Of a stretch of 38,708 nt of DNA, positions 16,003 to 24,090 are shown in pieces (the stretch's first letter is position 1; every line of letters begins with the position of its first letter). The translations under genes were made by a program, and so were the position numbers. The notes below the pieces were generated by a model that saw only the letters and a program-made list of their open reading frames with translations, was not told the DNA's origin and searched no databases. The DNA is from Candidatus Methanoxibalbensis ujae. GTDB lineage: Archaea > Halobacteriota > Syntropharchaeia > Alkanophagales > Methanospirareceae. The DNA lies in NCBI GenBank assembly GCA_026134085.1, contig JAOQIN010000015.1, positions 1 through 38,708 on the forward strand. The letters are read 5' to 3'.

Positions 16003-16638
16003 ATGAATAGCATTGAAATCTTTGAAAGGTATGCTCAAGAATATGATGAGTGGTTTGATGCAAATAGATTTGCCTATGAGTCCGAAGTTCAGGCTTTAAA
16101 GAAGTTCGTTCCAAAAAATAGTAAGGGTTTGGAGGTTGGAGTGGGTACAGGAAGATTTGCAGTTCCTCTTGGTATTGGGGTTGGGGTGGAGCCTGCAAAA
16201 GCAATGGCAGATATAGCACGGAAACGTGGAATAGAGGTTTATGAAGCAAAGGCAGAAAAACTTCCTTTTGATGATTCTTCTTTTGACTTTGTATTAATAG
16301 TTGTAACAATATGTTTTGTGCAAAACCCCATGCAAGCACTCAGGGAAGCAAAAAGAGTTCTTAAACCGGGAGGATATATCATTATAGGTATGATTGACAG
16401 GGAGAGTTTTCTTGGCAAACTGTATGAATCAAAGAAGAAAGAGAGTAAATTCTATAGGCATGCCAACTTTTATTCTACCAGACAGGTTTTGGATTGGCTT
16501 AAAAAATTGGAGTTTGAATATATCAAAACCTGTCAGACAATCTTCAAAGATCCCAAAAAAATAACGGGTATTGAACCTGTTAAAGAAGGTTATGGTGAAG
16601 GAGGTTTTGTTGTAATTTCCGCACAGAAGCAGGCATAA
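16003..16638 (+). CDS. Class I SAM-dependent methyltransferase (UbiE/Methyltransf_11 type)
   Basis: A 211-residue methyltransferase. Motif I is GLEVGVGTGRF (about 42-52), followed by the acidic loop GVGVEPAKAM, the post-I pair EKLPFDDSSFDFV, and REAKRVLKPGGYIIIG. The C-terminal part (about 130-211) is family-specific, and the substrate cannot be read from it. AAGGTGAGG lies 6 bases before the ATG. It is one of two intact genes of the island, and its codon use is AT-richer than that of genes outside (many AAA, ATA, TTA). The broken DsrE-like gene follows after 2 bases, suggesting they arrived as one unit. Confidence 0.88.
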   Translation: MNSIEIFERYAQEYDEWFDANRFAYESEVQALKKFVPKNSKGLEVGVGTGRFAVPLGIGVGVEPAKAMADIARKRGIEVYEAKAEKLPFDDSSFDFVLIVVTICFVQNPMQALREAKRVLKPGGYIIIGMIDRESFLGKLYESKKKESKFYRHANFYSTRQVLDWLKKLEFEYIKTCQTIFKDPKKITGIEPVKEGYGEGGFVVISAQKQA

Positions 16639-16640
16639 AC

Positions 16641-16943
16641 ATGAAAATGGGGATTGTAGTCTATTCAAACTACTCGGCAGTATGGAACGCATTTCGGTTT
16701 GCAAATTTTACATTGGAAGAGAGCGACAAAATAAAGGTAAAGGTGTAGAATGCGCTGGACATGGATAGATTTAAGGTGACAGAGCAGATGCAGACGTTGG
16801 TTGATAATGGAGGAGATATTTTTGCTTGCGGCAACTGTCTCAAAATCAGGCAATCCGAAGGTTCGGAAGTGTGCCCGTTGTCAACGATGAAAGATCTGTA
16901 TGAGATTGTGAAGGAGAGTGATAAAGTTATAAAGTTATTCTGA
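16641..16943 (+). pseudogene. DsrE-like protein, frameshifted with internal deletion
   Basis: The reading starts MKMGIVVYSNYS and keeps VWNAFRFANF, then hits a stop after IKVKV. It resumes in another frame at LDMDRFKVTEQMQ and keeps FACGNCLKIRQSE and CPLSTMKDLYEI to the stop at 16941. Compared with the intact relative at 3956-4273, the FLLARGV strand is lost and the frame shifts at KGVEC. It is a dead copy of the same subfamily, immediately behind the island methyltransferase. Confidence 0.85.
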
Positions 16944-16976
16944 CCGCACAGCCGAAACACGCTCACTTCGTTCGCT

Positions 16977-17059
16977 GCGTATAACAGCGGATAAAAGGTA
17001 AACCAAAGATTTCCCCAATTTGCTACATAAACTTCTTTTATCAGCAAACCGTTATATGC
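16977..17059 (+). repeat. attC-like inverted repeat, site A
   Basis: GCGTATAAC (16977-16985) pairs with GTTATATGC (17051-17059, 8 of 9). Inside these, GATAAAAG (16990-16997) pairs with CTTTTATC (17035-17042). The unpaired part between the two stems is longer on the 3' side (AGCAAACC) than on the 5' side. A length of 83 bp, a two-stem architecture and outer boxes near RYYYAAC/GTTRRRY are as expected for an integron cassette recombination site. The next gene starts 33 bases later. Confidence 0.5.
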
Positions 17060-17092
17060 AATTGTGGGATATACCAGCAGGAGGCTTAACGC

Positions 17093-17980
17093 ATGAGATG
17101 CATCTTAAACGTGAATGGACTGGAGCATGCTTTTCTAAGAGAGTTTGGATGCAATTGCAATGCAGTAAACCAAGAAAAGTAGCGAACACCTCCATTTGGT
17201 AGTATTGGATGAAGACTATCCCTTTCATATCTTGTTTGATGTGGGAATGCACGTCGTAGATAGCCTTTGCGATATCCCATACTTCAAATCACATGCTAGG
17301 TATAAATGTGTAAAACCTGGAAAAGGTATTTGGACCGAAACAACAAGCCTTGGGAACCTATTAAGACGTGGTGCCGGAGTGGAACAGCAGAGTGGCTTCA
17401 AATAAACCATTATGAGTGGAATAAGTTTTTAAAACCTCACATTTCAAGTGAATTCAAGCCGCCGGGTAGCTTGTTCCATTAATATTGAATTCTTAATATA
17501 GAATTCTCAGATGTTGAAGTTGTACCGGTCGCAGTGTCTCATTACAGTGCAGATATCAAACCAAGAAATCCTAAAGAATATTTACCATGTTCGGCCTCAT
17601 TCATAATCAAAAGAATAAGAAAGCTGTGCCGGGATATTGATAACAGCTATGGGATATTGATAACAGAAATGACTGGATTGTAAAACCCAAAGACGAGCAA
17701 AAAGAAGCAGTTGATTTGATGTCTAATGCGGATTACCTATTTATTGAATGTAATACATGGCGAGTTGAAGGAGTAGGTCACACCACTTTCTTAAAAGCTG
17801 AGGAGTATATTAAGGCGCTTAGACCAAAGCAGACATTTTTAGTTCATCTGAGTGGCCATGAGGATAGACCACAGGTTATGACAGGGATGATAAAACATGG
17901 GAAAAAGAAGCAGAAAAGGTTCTTAAAAGAGAGAAATTTATATACCGGTTCAAGTGCCAGAAAGTGCCAGAAACAACAGC
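17093..17980 (+). pseudogene. Metallo-beta-lactamase-fold hydrolase, multiply frameshifted
   Basis: Pieces in different frames assemble into one protein: MRCILNVNGLEHAFLREFGC, RKVANTSI, LVVLDEDYPFHILFDVGMH, CKTWKRYLDRNNKPWEP to HYEWNKFLKP, DVEVVPVAVSHYSADIKPRN, then WIVKPKDEQKEAVDLMSNAD and FLVHLSGHEDRP. This matches the metallo-beta-lactamase fold, but the central HxHxDH site falls at a deletion around 17295. There are at least four lesions including internal stops, so it is clearly dead. GCAGGAGG precedes the original ATG at 17093. It fills the interval between attC-like sites A and B. Confidence 0.8.
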
Positions 17981-18061
17981 AGATAACAGAGCGTATCTGG
18001 CTTCTGCTACCGCCTCCGCCCAAATTCCCCCTTCGGGGCAGATACGCTCAGAACATTAGGC
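17981..18061 (+). repeat. attC-like inverted repeat, site B
   Basis: GAGCGTATCTG (17989-17999) is perfectly complementary to CAGATACGCTC (18039-18049). Outside are AGATAAC on the left and AGAAC with ATTAGGC on the right; ATTAGGC is one base from the common integron core GTTAGGC. An 81-bp palindrome between two gene units; the next ATG (18093) follows 31 bases later, nearly the same distance as after site A. Confidence 0.5.
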
Positions 18062-18092
18062 GAAATTACAGCCGTAAGAGGAGGATGGGAAT

Positions 18093-18668
18093 ATGAGAAT
18101 AACAGCTATCAACGGAAGTCCCCGAAAAGATGGGAGAATAAGCAAAATAGTTGATGAGATTATCAAAGGAGCGGAGGAGAACGGCCACGAATGTGAGATG
18201 ATTTATTTGGTGGATTTAAACATTGAGGATTGCACAGGCTGTATGTCGTGCCAGGAGAAAGGAGCATGTGTGTTTCGGGATGATATTGAGAAGATAGAGG
18301 AAGCGATCAAAAGATCTGATTTGATTATATGGGCAAGTCCAACACACTGGGCAAATGTATCGGGTTTGATGTTAAGGGTATTTGAGCGATTGTTTGGTTT
18401 TCTTATCAAAGAGCAACCGAAAGGGACTCCACTCAAGCGGAATGCAAAAGACAAGAAAGCAATTCTTGTAACTGCCTGCAGCACGGCAGGACCGTTCAAC
18501 TGGATTTATAATCAATCCCGCTCCTGTATTAGCCGAATGCGTGAGATGTGCAAATGGAGCGGACAGGAAATAGTTGGCACATTTGTATTGCCCGGCACAT
18601 TAACGATGAAAGATATACCAGAAAAATATCTCAAAAAAGCAAGAGAGATTGGGAGGAGAATTAAATAA
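18093..18668 (+). CDS. Iron-sulfur flavoprotein (Isf-like, flavodoxin fold)
   Basis: A 191-residue NADPH-dependent-FMN-reductase-type protein. The N-terminal FMN phosphate loop is NGSPRKDGRISK, and a compact Cys cluster C-TGC-MSC-QEKGAC (Cys 47, 50, 53, 59; CX2CX2CX5C) matches the [4Fe-4S] motif of methanogen iron-sulfur flavoprotein. ASPTHWANVSG is the flavin-contacting loop. Isf transfers electrons from ferredoxin and reduces O2 or H2O2 in Methanosarcina; the same role is plausible here. GAGGAGG lies about 8 bases before the ATG. It is the second intact gene of the island and sits between attC-like sites B and C, like a single-gene cassette. Confidence 0.9.
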   Translation: MRITAINGSPRKDGRISKIVDEIIKGAEENGHECEMIYLVDLNIEDCTGCMSCQEKGACVFRDDIEKIEEAIKRSDLIIWASPTHWANVSGLMLRVFERLFGFLIKEQPKGTPLKRNAKDKKAILVTACSTAGPFNWIYNQSRSCISRMREMCKWSGQEIVGTFVLPGTLTMKDIPEKYLKKAREIGRRIK

Positions 18669-18674
18669 AGAATC

Positions 18675-18786
18675 GCCCAACAGAGCCGGCTCCGTGCCTT
18701 CGGCACCATGCTCAAATCCTGCTTCGCAGGACTTCAGATGCCCGCCAGCCGCGAAAATATTGATGGAGCATGGGCGTCAGTTGGGG
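18675..18786 (+). repeat. attC-like inverted repeat, site C
   Basis: GCCCAAC (18675-18681, a perfect RYYYAAC) pairs with GTTGGGG (18780-18786, one base from GTTRRRY). Inner complementary pairs include CCATGCTC with GAGCATGG, and small hairpins GTGCC-TTCG-GGCAC and TCCTGC-TTC-GCAGGA lie between. All three sites share the left core YAACAG(AG)C. It starts 6 bases after the iron-sulfur flavoprotein stop. Confidence 0.5.
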
Positions 18787-18839
18787 TATCTCTCATTTTT
18801 ATGACAAACGATAAGAATCGTCCTCTTCCTCTGCATCGG

Positions 18840-19103
18840 TTATGAGGTGCCAAACTTTTTCTTACATTCTGAAACAATATCCTTCATCCTTTTTAGGCAT
18901 TCTTCACAAATAGTTATCACATCAACATCCGGAAAATCATCAAAATACCAACGTTGGACATTCACATCAGATTTTGCTGGTGTTTGTGGGCGCTCTTTTT
19001 CTTCTTCCATCAAACTATATCGCTCCTCAGTTCCATTTGCATGAGCATGATGTATTATTATATTAGGAACTACACCTATTGATGAAGTAGCGTTTACATT
19101 CAC
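18840..19103 (-). CDS. Small hypothetical protein with a C-terminal CxxC
   Basis: An open frame of 87 residues in the island, from a GTG at 19103. The C-terminal half is compact and acidic/basic (WYFDDFPDVDVITICEEC, then KRMKDIVSECKKKF), with CEEC and a third Cys that could bind metal. The N-terminal half is low in secondary-structure signal and may not be coding; an ATG at residue 32 (18990-19010 region) is an alternative. No convincing ribosome binding site is seen. It follows attC-like site C but is on the opposite strand. Family not recognised. Confidence 0.4.
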   Translation of the reverse strand: MNVNATSSIGVVPNIIIHHAHANGTEERYSLMEEEKERPQTPAKSDVNVQRWYFDDFPDVDVITICEECLKRMKDIVSECKKKFGTS

Positions 19104-19356
19104 ATGTAGATAAATAAGTTTTTGATGAACAGTTATATTTCGTTTCTCTTTTAGGAGTTTTCATTTTTCATATTTTTTTATTTCAATTTGTTTCTCGCAA
19201 TACCCTCCCCAAATCCTGAAATCTCATTATTCTTTTCGCATAATGAAGGTCACACTTCGGAACGCAGTCAGAAATGCGCTGAGATTATATCTAAAAGCCT
19301 CTCTATCCATTACATGCTCGGAGCGTTCAGGGAAATACCTACCGATATAGTATTAT

Positions 19357-19630
19357 TCATCGCAGTTGTTGTTCTACTTCCTCAATTTTCTGCTCTGCTT
19401 CATCTAAAATCTCGTTGAGAGCCGAGATGGAACCCTTCACATTTTAGTCTTCCCCTCAAATCCCTCATAATGATGGAGTTCATCCACACTGCATAATTCT
19501 TCTGCCCTCTGTAAATCTATATCGTCATTACATATCGCCTGATATGCATCTTCACGCCCTTTTGAAAGGGCTCCTCCATCTGCTTATGTATTTTCTTTAT
19601 AGCTTCCACTCGCAGCTCCTCTATCGCCAT
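19357..19630 (-). pseudogene. Small coiled-coil protein of about 90 residues, frameshifted
   Basis: On the minus strand, MAIEELRVEAIKKIHKQMEE runs from 19630, then shifts frame to ALSKGREDAYQAICNDDI and ELCSVDELHHYEGFEGK, then shifts again to SALNEILDEAEQKIEEVEQ before a stop at 19357. The three pieces are contiguous and have consistent helical, charged composition, so this looks like one gene with two frameshifts. The family is not recognised. Confidence 0.5.
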
Positions 19631-19752
19631 TTTTTTTAAAATGTGAAAAAAGTAATAAAGATTATTTTTAATTAAAATATTAAAATTGAAATTGGAAAAT
19701 ACTTTTGAATTATCAGTCGGTTGTTAATATCATTTGATAAGATGATGAGATG

Positions 19753-20355
19753 ATGAACGGGAAAGTAAGAAAGACAAGACCTACTATGTTTGCTATCTTT
19801 ATAATCGGCTTGATAGTATCCACAATTGCATGGACGCCAACTGGGGAGGATTTAAATTTCCCTTTACAGATGAGAGAATATATGGAATGGCTGTTGAGAG
19901 TGGGTGAGCATATAGTCTCCGCTTTGGAGGATGCTATGAAGAGATGGCTGGGCGGATATTGAATATGATTATGTTTCGGAGACGCTTGATAAAATAAACC
20001 AGTATGAAGTATCACCAGAATTACAGCTGCTCAAGGAGATCAGCTCTCCTCCCAGCAAAAAATACAAGTTCCATAAGAAAGGGGCAGAATATGGGAGAAA
20101 GGCATATACTATCTTGAAATTGGAGAAAGGGATAAATCAATAGTCTACCTCAATTTAGCAACTGGTTATCTCAATCAGTTGGCCTATTATATCAATGATT
20201 CCACTGAACATATGCAAAATCGCATGGATATGCCTGTCCCAACACCTGCTCCCATATCCACATCAGAGTCGGCGCCTGCCCCTACACAAATGACAACTCC
20301 AAGTCTTCTGGGAAGTCGTCAACTTCATCAATTGGTTTTTAAGCAGTGTTTGTAA
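19753..20355 (+). pseudogene. Secreted protein with Pro/Thr-rich C-terminus, frameshifted
   Basis: Starts MNGKVRKTRPTMFAIFIIGL, a signal peptide or membrane anchor, continues through MEWLLRVGEHIVSALEDAM, shifts to DYVSETLDKINQYEVSPELQ and EYGRKAYTILKLEKG, then shifts to SIVYLNLATGYLNQLAYYI and a tail VPTPAPISTSESAPAPTQ. Two frameshifts (about 19955 and 20110) break an otherwise continuous protein of about 200 residues. It is the last unit of the island before the right tRNA-Arg. The family is not recognised. Confidence 0.6.
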
Positions 20356-20515
20356 TATGTATTTTGCTTGTGATCGCTCACTTCATAGAACGGGAGATTG
20401 ATGAACAGGAGATACCAACTGCCTTATTTCTTCTCACCTTCTTCTGCTGAATCTTCAGCCATACCTTATTTGTAGAAGTTCCTTTATCTTAAAGGGGGAT
20501 GAAAAGAAACAGAAA

Positions 20516-20590
20516 GGGCCCGTGGCTCAGCATGGACAGAGCACCGGCCTTCTAAGCCGGGGATCGCGGGTTCAAGTCCCGCCGGGTCCG
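20516..20590 (+). tRNA. tRNA-Arg(UCU), right copy
   Basis: Identical over 75 bases to 15390-15464. Unlike the left copy it has a TATA-like element (TTTATCTTAAA, about 20483-20493) at the correct distance, predicting transcription from about 3 bases before the tRNA. The flanking sequences on either side differ from those of the left copy. Confidence 0.97.
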
Positions 20591-20631
20591 TAAGTCATCC
20601 ATAATTGTTTATGATAGTCAATGCATAAACA

Positions 20632-21120
20632 ATGATCATGCATGAACTTGCGAGGAAGCATTTTGAGAAGATATTGTCAGAACTGAGATGCGTAGGAGCG
20701 TGGGAGGAATGCGCATATTATCCGTGTCATCAGGAGCACCAGGACTGCACATGGTGTTTCTGCCCTTTTTATCCGTGTGAGGATGAATGTACAGGCGGAA
20801 AATGGAAAACAACATCACAGGGCACACGCATATGGGATTGTTCGCATTGCATATGGATACATCGCAGTGATGTTGCAGCAAAATTGATGGAACTCCTCAT
20901 AAGATTCGGCATCACCAGCGTTGATGACCTTGAGCGAGAATTGCAGAAGAGAGATGAAATGCGAGCAGCAATGAGCGATGAAGAAAGCATGACAGAAGAA
21001 AAAAATAAAAATGAAAATAAAAAGGAAAATAAAAATAAGAAGAAAGAAGGAGAGAACAAATGCAATCTTCTTCTCATATTTGAAATTCTGAAAGAGGAGA
21101 TGCCGCCCAACACAGATTAA
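20632..21120 (+). CDS. Cysteine-rich small domain protein (PF04071-like)
   Basis: A 162-residue protein. Residues about 20-85 carry the cysteine-rich small domain: ECAYYPCH, DCTWCFCPFYPCEDEC, GGKW, then WDCSHCIWIHR. The spacing suggests two metal sites. A helix (VAAKLMELLIRFGITSV) follows, and a very Lys/Asn/Glu-rich low-complexity tail (about 120-145) ends in a short hydrophobic helix. The domain occurs in archaea and anaerobic bacteria, sometimes near cobamide genes, without known function. The start may be ATG 20632 or 20638. It lies 41 bases after the right tRNA-Arg, outside the island. Confidence 0.75.
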   Translation: MIMHELARKHFEKILSELRCVGAWEECAYYPCHQEHQDCTWCFCPFYPCEDECTGGKWKTTSQGTRIWDCSHCIWIHRSDVAAKLMELLIRFGITSVDDLERELQKRDEMRAAMSDEESMTEEKNKNENKKENKNKKKEGENKCNLLLIFEILKEEMPPNTD

Positions 21121-22567
21121 CAGAGTCTCTAACTCCATCGGCGCTAACTCCATCGGCGGGAAGTTCCAATGAGAGCCATAGATGTTTCTTCTTTTCATAT
21201 CCCCGGCTAAAAGAGCATTCGGGAAATGGTATGCCCTACAAAGTGCCCGGTTATCGGGATGGATGAAAAACCAAAACCAAAACAATTAATACAAATACAA
21301 AGCGGTAAAGCCAATATCTGTTCAGAGGCTGGGAAAAGAGTGGTGGAGGTAACGGAAAGGAAAAAGAGGATTTTTCACATTAGGAGATCTGGTAGACCTG
21401 GAATATTGAAATGTTGAGGATTGTCCTGGACCTCAAGAAATCACTTTACTGAACTTAAAGAGGCTGAAAAAGTTCTCAAATCTATACTCAAAGCTGGCTC
21501 AATGTCGCTGAAATCGAAATTAATATCATGGACTCTGCACTGGAAGAAGAATGAAAAATATGGAATATAAAACAAAATGCTGAGGAAAAGTTATTAGGTA
21601 TTAATATTAAGTATTGTTAACTCAATCAAACCGACATAACACTAGCGGTGGCGGCAGGCTCTTCCGATAGGGATAGTTCATATCACATTATCCTCAGATC
21701 TTGGACTCCAAACACCCTTGCCAATTTCACTTTCTTCAGCTTTTTTCTCTTTTCTCCACTCCTCCTCTCTCAAACTGCTCAAACTGGAACTGCACGACCT
21801 CTTAAGGCATGAGTGTGAGCTGACAGTCTCCTGTCTGATGACTTCTTTTCTTTGAGCCTCGCTGTTTCCTCTCCCTCTACGCCTCTCATCGGAGATGGAT
21901 GATAAGATGCTATTTCTTACTTGTTTGTATAGTTTATACCGATTTCAGCTGTTGAGAGGTAGATAGTGACCTGACCACAACAGTTGGATATGGCCGCCTC
22001 ATCTCGCGAACAATTTTCAATCTATATTGGCCTTTTGTGATGGCGCCATCCATCCCTCCCCGCGCCTGCGATTGTCGAATTGGTTTTCTCATGCACTCAC
22101 CATGCTCTTCTCTGTCTTCACCGCCACTTCATTTTCTTTGCTATTCCCTTTGGAAGCTCAAGCATTACTGCGATTGAGGATACAACCGCCACGCCATCGA
22201 ACTTTGAGCCCTGATCCGAACCCAGCACCATCCTGTGTTGCATTCCCCGCACGGTCGACCACCACGATATCGCCTTTCCCCAATCCACATTCTTGCCTTT
22301 CGGCATCCTCGGCCTTCCATCAACACGGGAACTCTCGGGCATTAAAGGTGCCCCTCGCCCAGAGCTCAGTCCTGGAGATAAAGTCATGCGCCAGCCCGGA
22401 CATGGTGCTTGTAGCCTCAAGGCGTAGTCCGCACGCACACGCACGCATCGTGCTGGTCAGCCTGACGTGGCCGTCCTGGCATTCAGTCAGGCTCCTCATC
22501 AGTCAGGCTCCTCATCAGTCAGACTTCTCAATTCATCAATTCATCTCTTCATCGAGAAGCTGACCTT
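21121..22567. other. 1.45-kb region without an intact gene; decayed coding traces
   Basis: No intact gene is recognised. Short coding-like pieces occur in changing frames. On the plus strand, 21235-21415 (ending IFHIRRSGRPGILKC) and 21440-21540 (EAEKVLKSILKAGS) look like remnants. On the minus strand, 22118-22444 has a 108-residue frame (LSPGLSSGRGAPLMPESS) without a recognisable family, and neighbouring frames also read plausibly (GKGDIVVVDRAGNA), suggesting one frameshifted gene. A 16-bp tandem repeat lies at 22479-22526. Confidence 0.5.
22479..22526. repeat. 16-bp tandem repeat, about three copies
   Basis: The unit CATCAGTCAGGCTCCT appears with small changes at 22479, 22495 and 22511 (first copy CATTCAGTC..., last copy ...CAGACTTCT). 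It lies just downstream of the MoaD-like gene's stop, in decayed sequence. Confidence 0.8.
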
Positions 22568-22834
22568 TCATCCGCCGAAAACCTGAGGAAACACAGATAT
22601 CTCATCACCGTCCTCCAACTTTGTGAGCAGCCCATCATGCTTCCCGTTTTTCAGCACAATAACATAATCCCGCAATTTCGTTGCGTCCTCAAATATTTTG
22701 AGGCGGGCATCTTCAGATTGAAAGAGCATAAGCAATACCTCTCTCAATGTCGCATCCTCCCTGACATCAAGCTCAACTGCGGACTTCCCCACAATATCCC
22801 TGAAAGAGGCGAACAGTTTCACTTTCACTTTCAT
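22568..22834 (-). CDS. MoaD/ThiS-family small sulfur-carrier protein
   Basis: An 88-residue ubiquitin-fold protein. VKLFASFRDIVGK is the MoaD-type first hairpin, and LEDGDEISVFPQVFGG ends in the di-glycine that is adenylated and thiocarboxylated by an E1-like enzyme. It may serve molybdopterin or tungstopterin synthesis or act as a SAMP-type protein modifier; the sequence alone does not decide. It is the last gene of a run zinc ribbon, eS8, MoaD on the minus strand, 66 bases after eS8. No clear ribosome binding site. Confidence 0.88.
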   Translation of the reverse strand: MKVKVKLFASFRDIVGKSAVELDVREDATLREVLLMLFQSEDARLKIFEDATKLRDYVIVLKNGKHDGLLTKLEDGDEISVFPQVFGG

Positions 22835-22900
22835 CGCATTCGCTCGCTTTTTATTTCGCCAACTTCCGCTGCCAGCAGCACAGCCGGAGAGAGCCGCATG

Positions 22901-23281
22901 TCACTCCAGCAGTTTTGCGTTTACCACGCCATCCTGTCCCGGTTTGCTTGTCACGATCGCATTTCCGATTTCCGTCTCAATTATAGCACCTTTCGTGACG
23001 ATGTTTCTGCGCTTGAAGAAAGGATTTGCTGCATTATCCAGAACACTTAATATCCTCACCCTGCGTGTGATTCCACTTCTCGGGTCGGACACATTTGCGA
23101 AATTGCATTCTAACAGCTTTACTTTCGTGTTTCCTCCCCTGCATCTCACAATTTTTTGCTTTATCTGATCGCCGATCATGGTATTGGCGGGCTCTCTCCC
23201 CATCTCAAACTTCCGTTTCTTGCGATATCTGTGATATCTCCCACCAGAGGGCTTCCTTCTTGAGCGACCCTGCCATCGCAT
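22901..23281 (-). CDS. rps8e: Ribosomal protein eS8
   Basis: A 126-residue small-subunit protein of the archaeal/eukaryotic eS8 family. [15 protein letters not shown] and [12 protein letters not shown] form the basic N-terminus, and [18 protein letters not shown] and [21 protein letters not shown] the RNA-binding beta barrel. Full length for archaea. AGGTGATTGAGGG precedes the ATG at 23281. It follows the zinc-ribbon gene by 14 bases on the same strand, so they are likely cotranscribed. Confidence 0.95.
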   Translation of the reverse strand: MRWQGRSRRKPSGGRYHRYRKKRKFEMGREPANTMIGDQIKQKIVRCRGGNTKVKLLECNFANVSDPRSGITRRVRILSVLDNAANPFFKRRNIVTKGAIIETEIGNAIVTSKPGQDGVVNAKLLE

Positions 23282-23295
23282 CCCTCAATCACCTC

Positions 23296-23523
23296 TCAGG
23301 GACCTTCAAAACCGCATTTATCACACCTATACACATTTCCGAGCCTTCTGCACTTCACACAGCGCGCAATCTCATTCTCAAGGCAGTTGGGACACGGAAA
23401 CACAGTGAAACCCGTGCCCAACAACCTCGCACCGCATGATGTGCAGTATTCCACGGTTCTCAACACTTGCGCAGCCGGCGGCGCAGCTTTCTCCTCAGCG
23501 GTCATGTCCTCCTCAGCCATCAT
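23296..23523 (-). CDS. Small archaeal zinc-finger protein (HVO_2753-like)
   Basis: A 75-residue protein with four CxxC/CPxC pairs: [27 protein letters not shown] and [11 protein letters not shown]. This is the conserved archaeal two-zinc-finger protein often encoded beside EF-1beta; the family is implicated in nucleic-acid or protein interaction, without a defined reaction. The ATG at 23523 is chosen because GGGAGGTGG lies 3 bases upstream; an ATG at 23538 would add five residues. It heads the eS8/MoaD operon. Confidence 0.88.
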   Translation of the reverse strand: MMAEEDMTAEEKAAPPAAQVLRTVEYCTSCGARLLGTGFTVFPCPNCLENEIARCVKCRRLGNVYRCDKCGFEGP

Positions 23524-24090
23524 GTTCCACCTCCCCACTCATCTCTTATTTTTCCCCCTGATCACAGCCACACAGAAGCGTTGCTCATCTCGCATTCTGC
23601 CTTTAACTCTTCTCTTCGTTTTATTTTTTTATCTTCCTGTCGCCTGCAAAACCCTTCCTGTGTGGAGGAGTAGGAGGAGCAGGGGAAGGTGGGGAATAGT
23701 CGACAATTGAAGAAAATCTTCAAACCTACTTGGCTTCTCCTCAATTACTGCAAGATTGCATATCCTCCGGTTTATGGGCAGTAAAATCAGGTTGGGCCTC
23801 CTGATAAAAATCTTTATCAGCTTTTCCTAATTATGAAAAATTGTTTAACATAGGTTATAAAGCTTACGGTTTTCCAAGCTTACGATTTTAAGCCTTCTGT
23901 GAAGTCCACAGGCAGGTTGCCCGGGCTTTTTTGCAGTCTCACGCCCCTCTTCACAATCTCAGGGAGACATCGCTGCATGCGACCTCAGATGCGAGCGGGA
24001 GAGAGTGGATTGATGAATTTGACGGTGAAAGCATAAGATGAGACAGACAGGGAGGCATAAAACGGAAAAAAGCGAAAAAGGGGAGGAATT
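23524..24090. other. 567-bp intergenic region
   Basis: Contains the upstream region of the zinc-finger operon (minus strand) and a plus-strand TATA at 23855-23861 followed by a structured, T-run-terminated stretch listed separately. No protein-coding gene is recognised. Confidence 0.5.
23883..23932 (+). ncRNA. Candidate small structured RNA
   Basis: A TATA element (GGTTATAAAG) centred near 23857 predicts transcription from about 23883. The following 50 bases fold as an outer AAGCC/GGCTT stem with an inner CTGTG-AAGTC-CACAG hairpin, and end in six T residues (23927-23932), a typical archaeal terminator. No open frame is present. The family is not recognised, and the call rests on promoter, fold and terminator spacing only. 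Confidence 0.3.

Larger units (their letters stand above)
15390..20590 (+). mobile_element. Integrated genomic island bounded by duplicated tRNA-Arg genes
   Basis: About 5.05 kb between two identical tRNA-Arg genes. Directly inside the left copy is a broken tyrosine recombinase. The interior is AT-richer than its surroundings, has many pseudogenes, and contains three inverted repeats resembling integron attC sites (16977-17059, 17981-18061, 18675-18786). A tRNA direct repeat next to a tyrosine recombinase is the usual mark of site-specific integration into a tRNA gene. The repeat covers the whole tRNA rather than only its 3' part, which is unusual. Confidence 0.65.

Noticed and set aside
19104-19140. 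Fourth attC-like site with right core GTTATAT near 19130
   Set aside because: No complementary left half was found within the preceding 120 bases.
22118-22444. 108-residue minus-strand frame as a gene
   Set aside because: No start signal or recognisable family, and adjacent frames read equally plausibly, which points to a decayed gene rather than an intact one.
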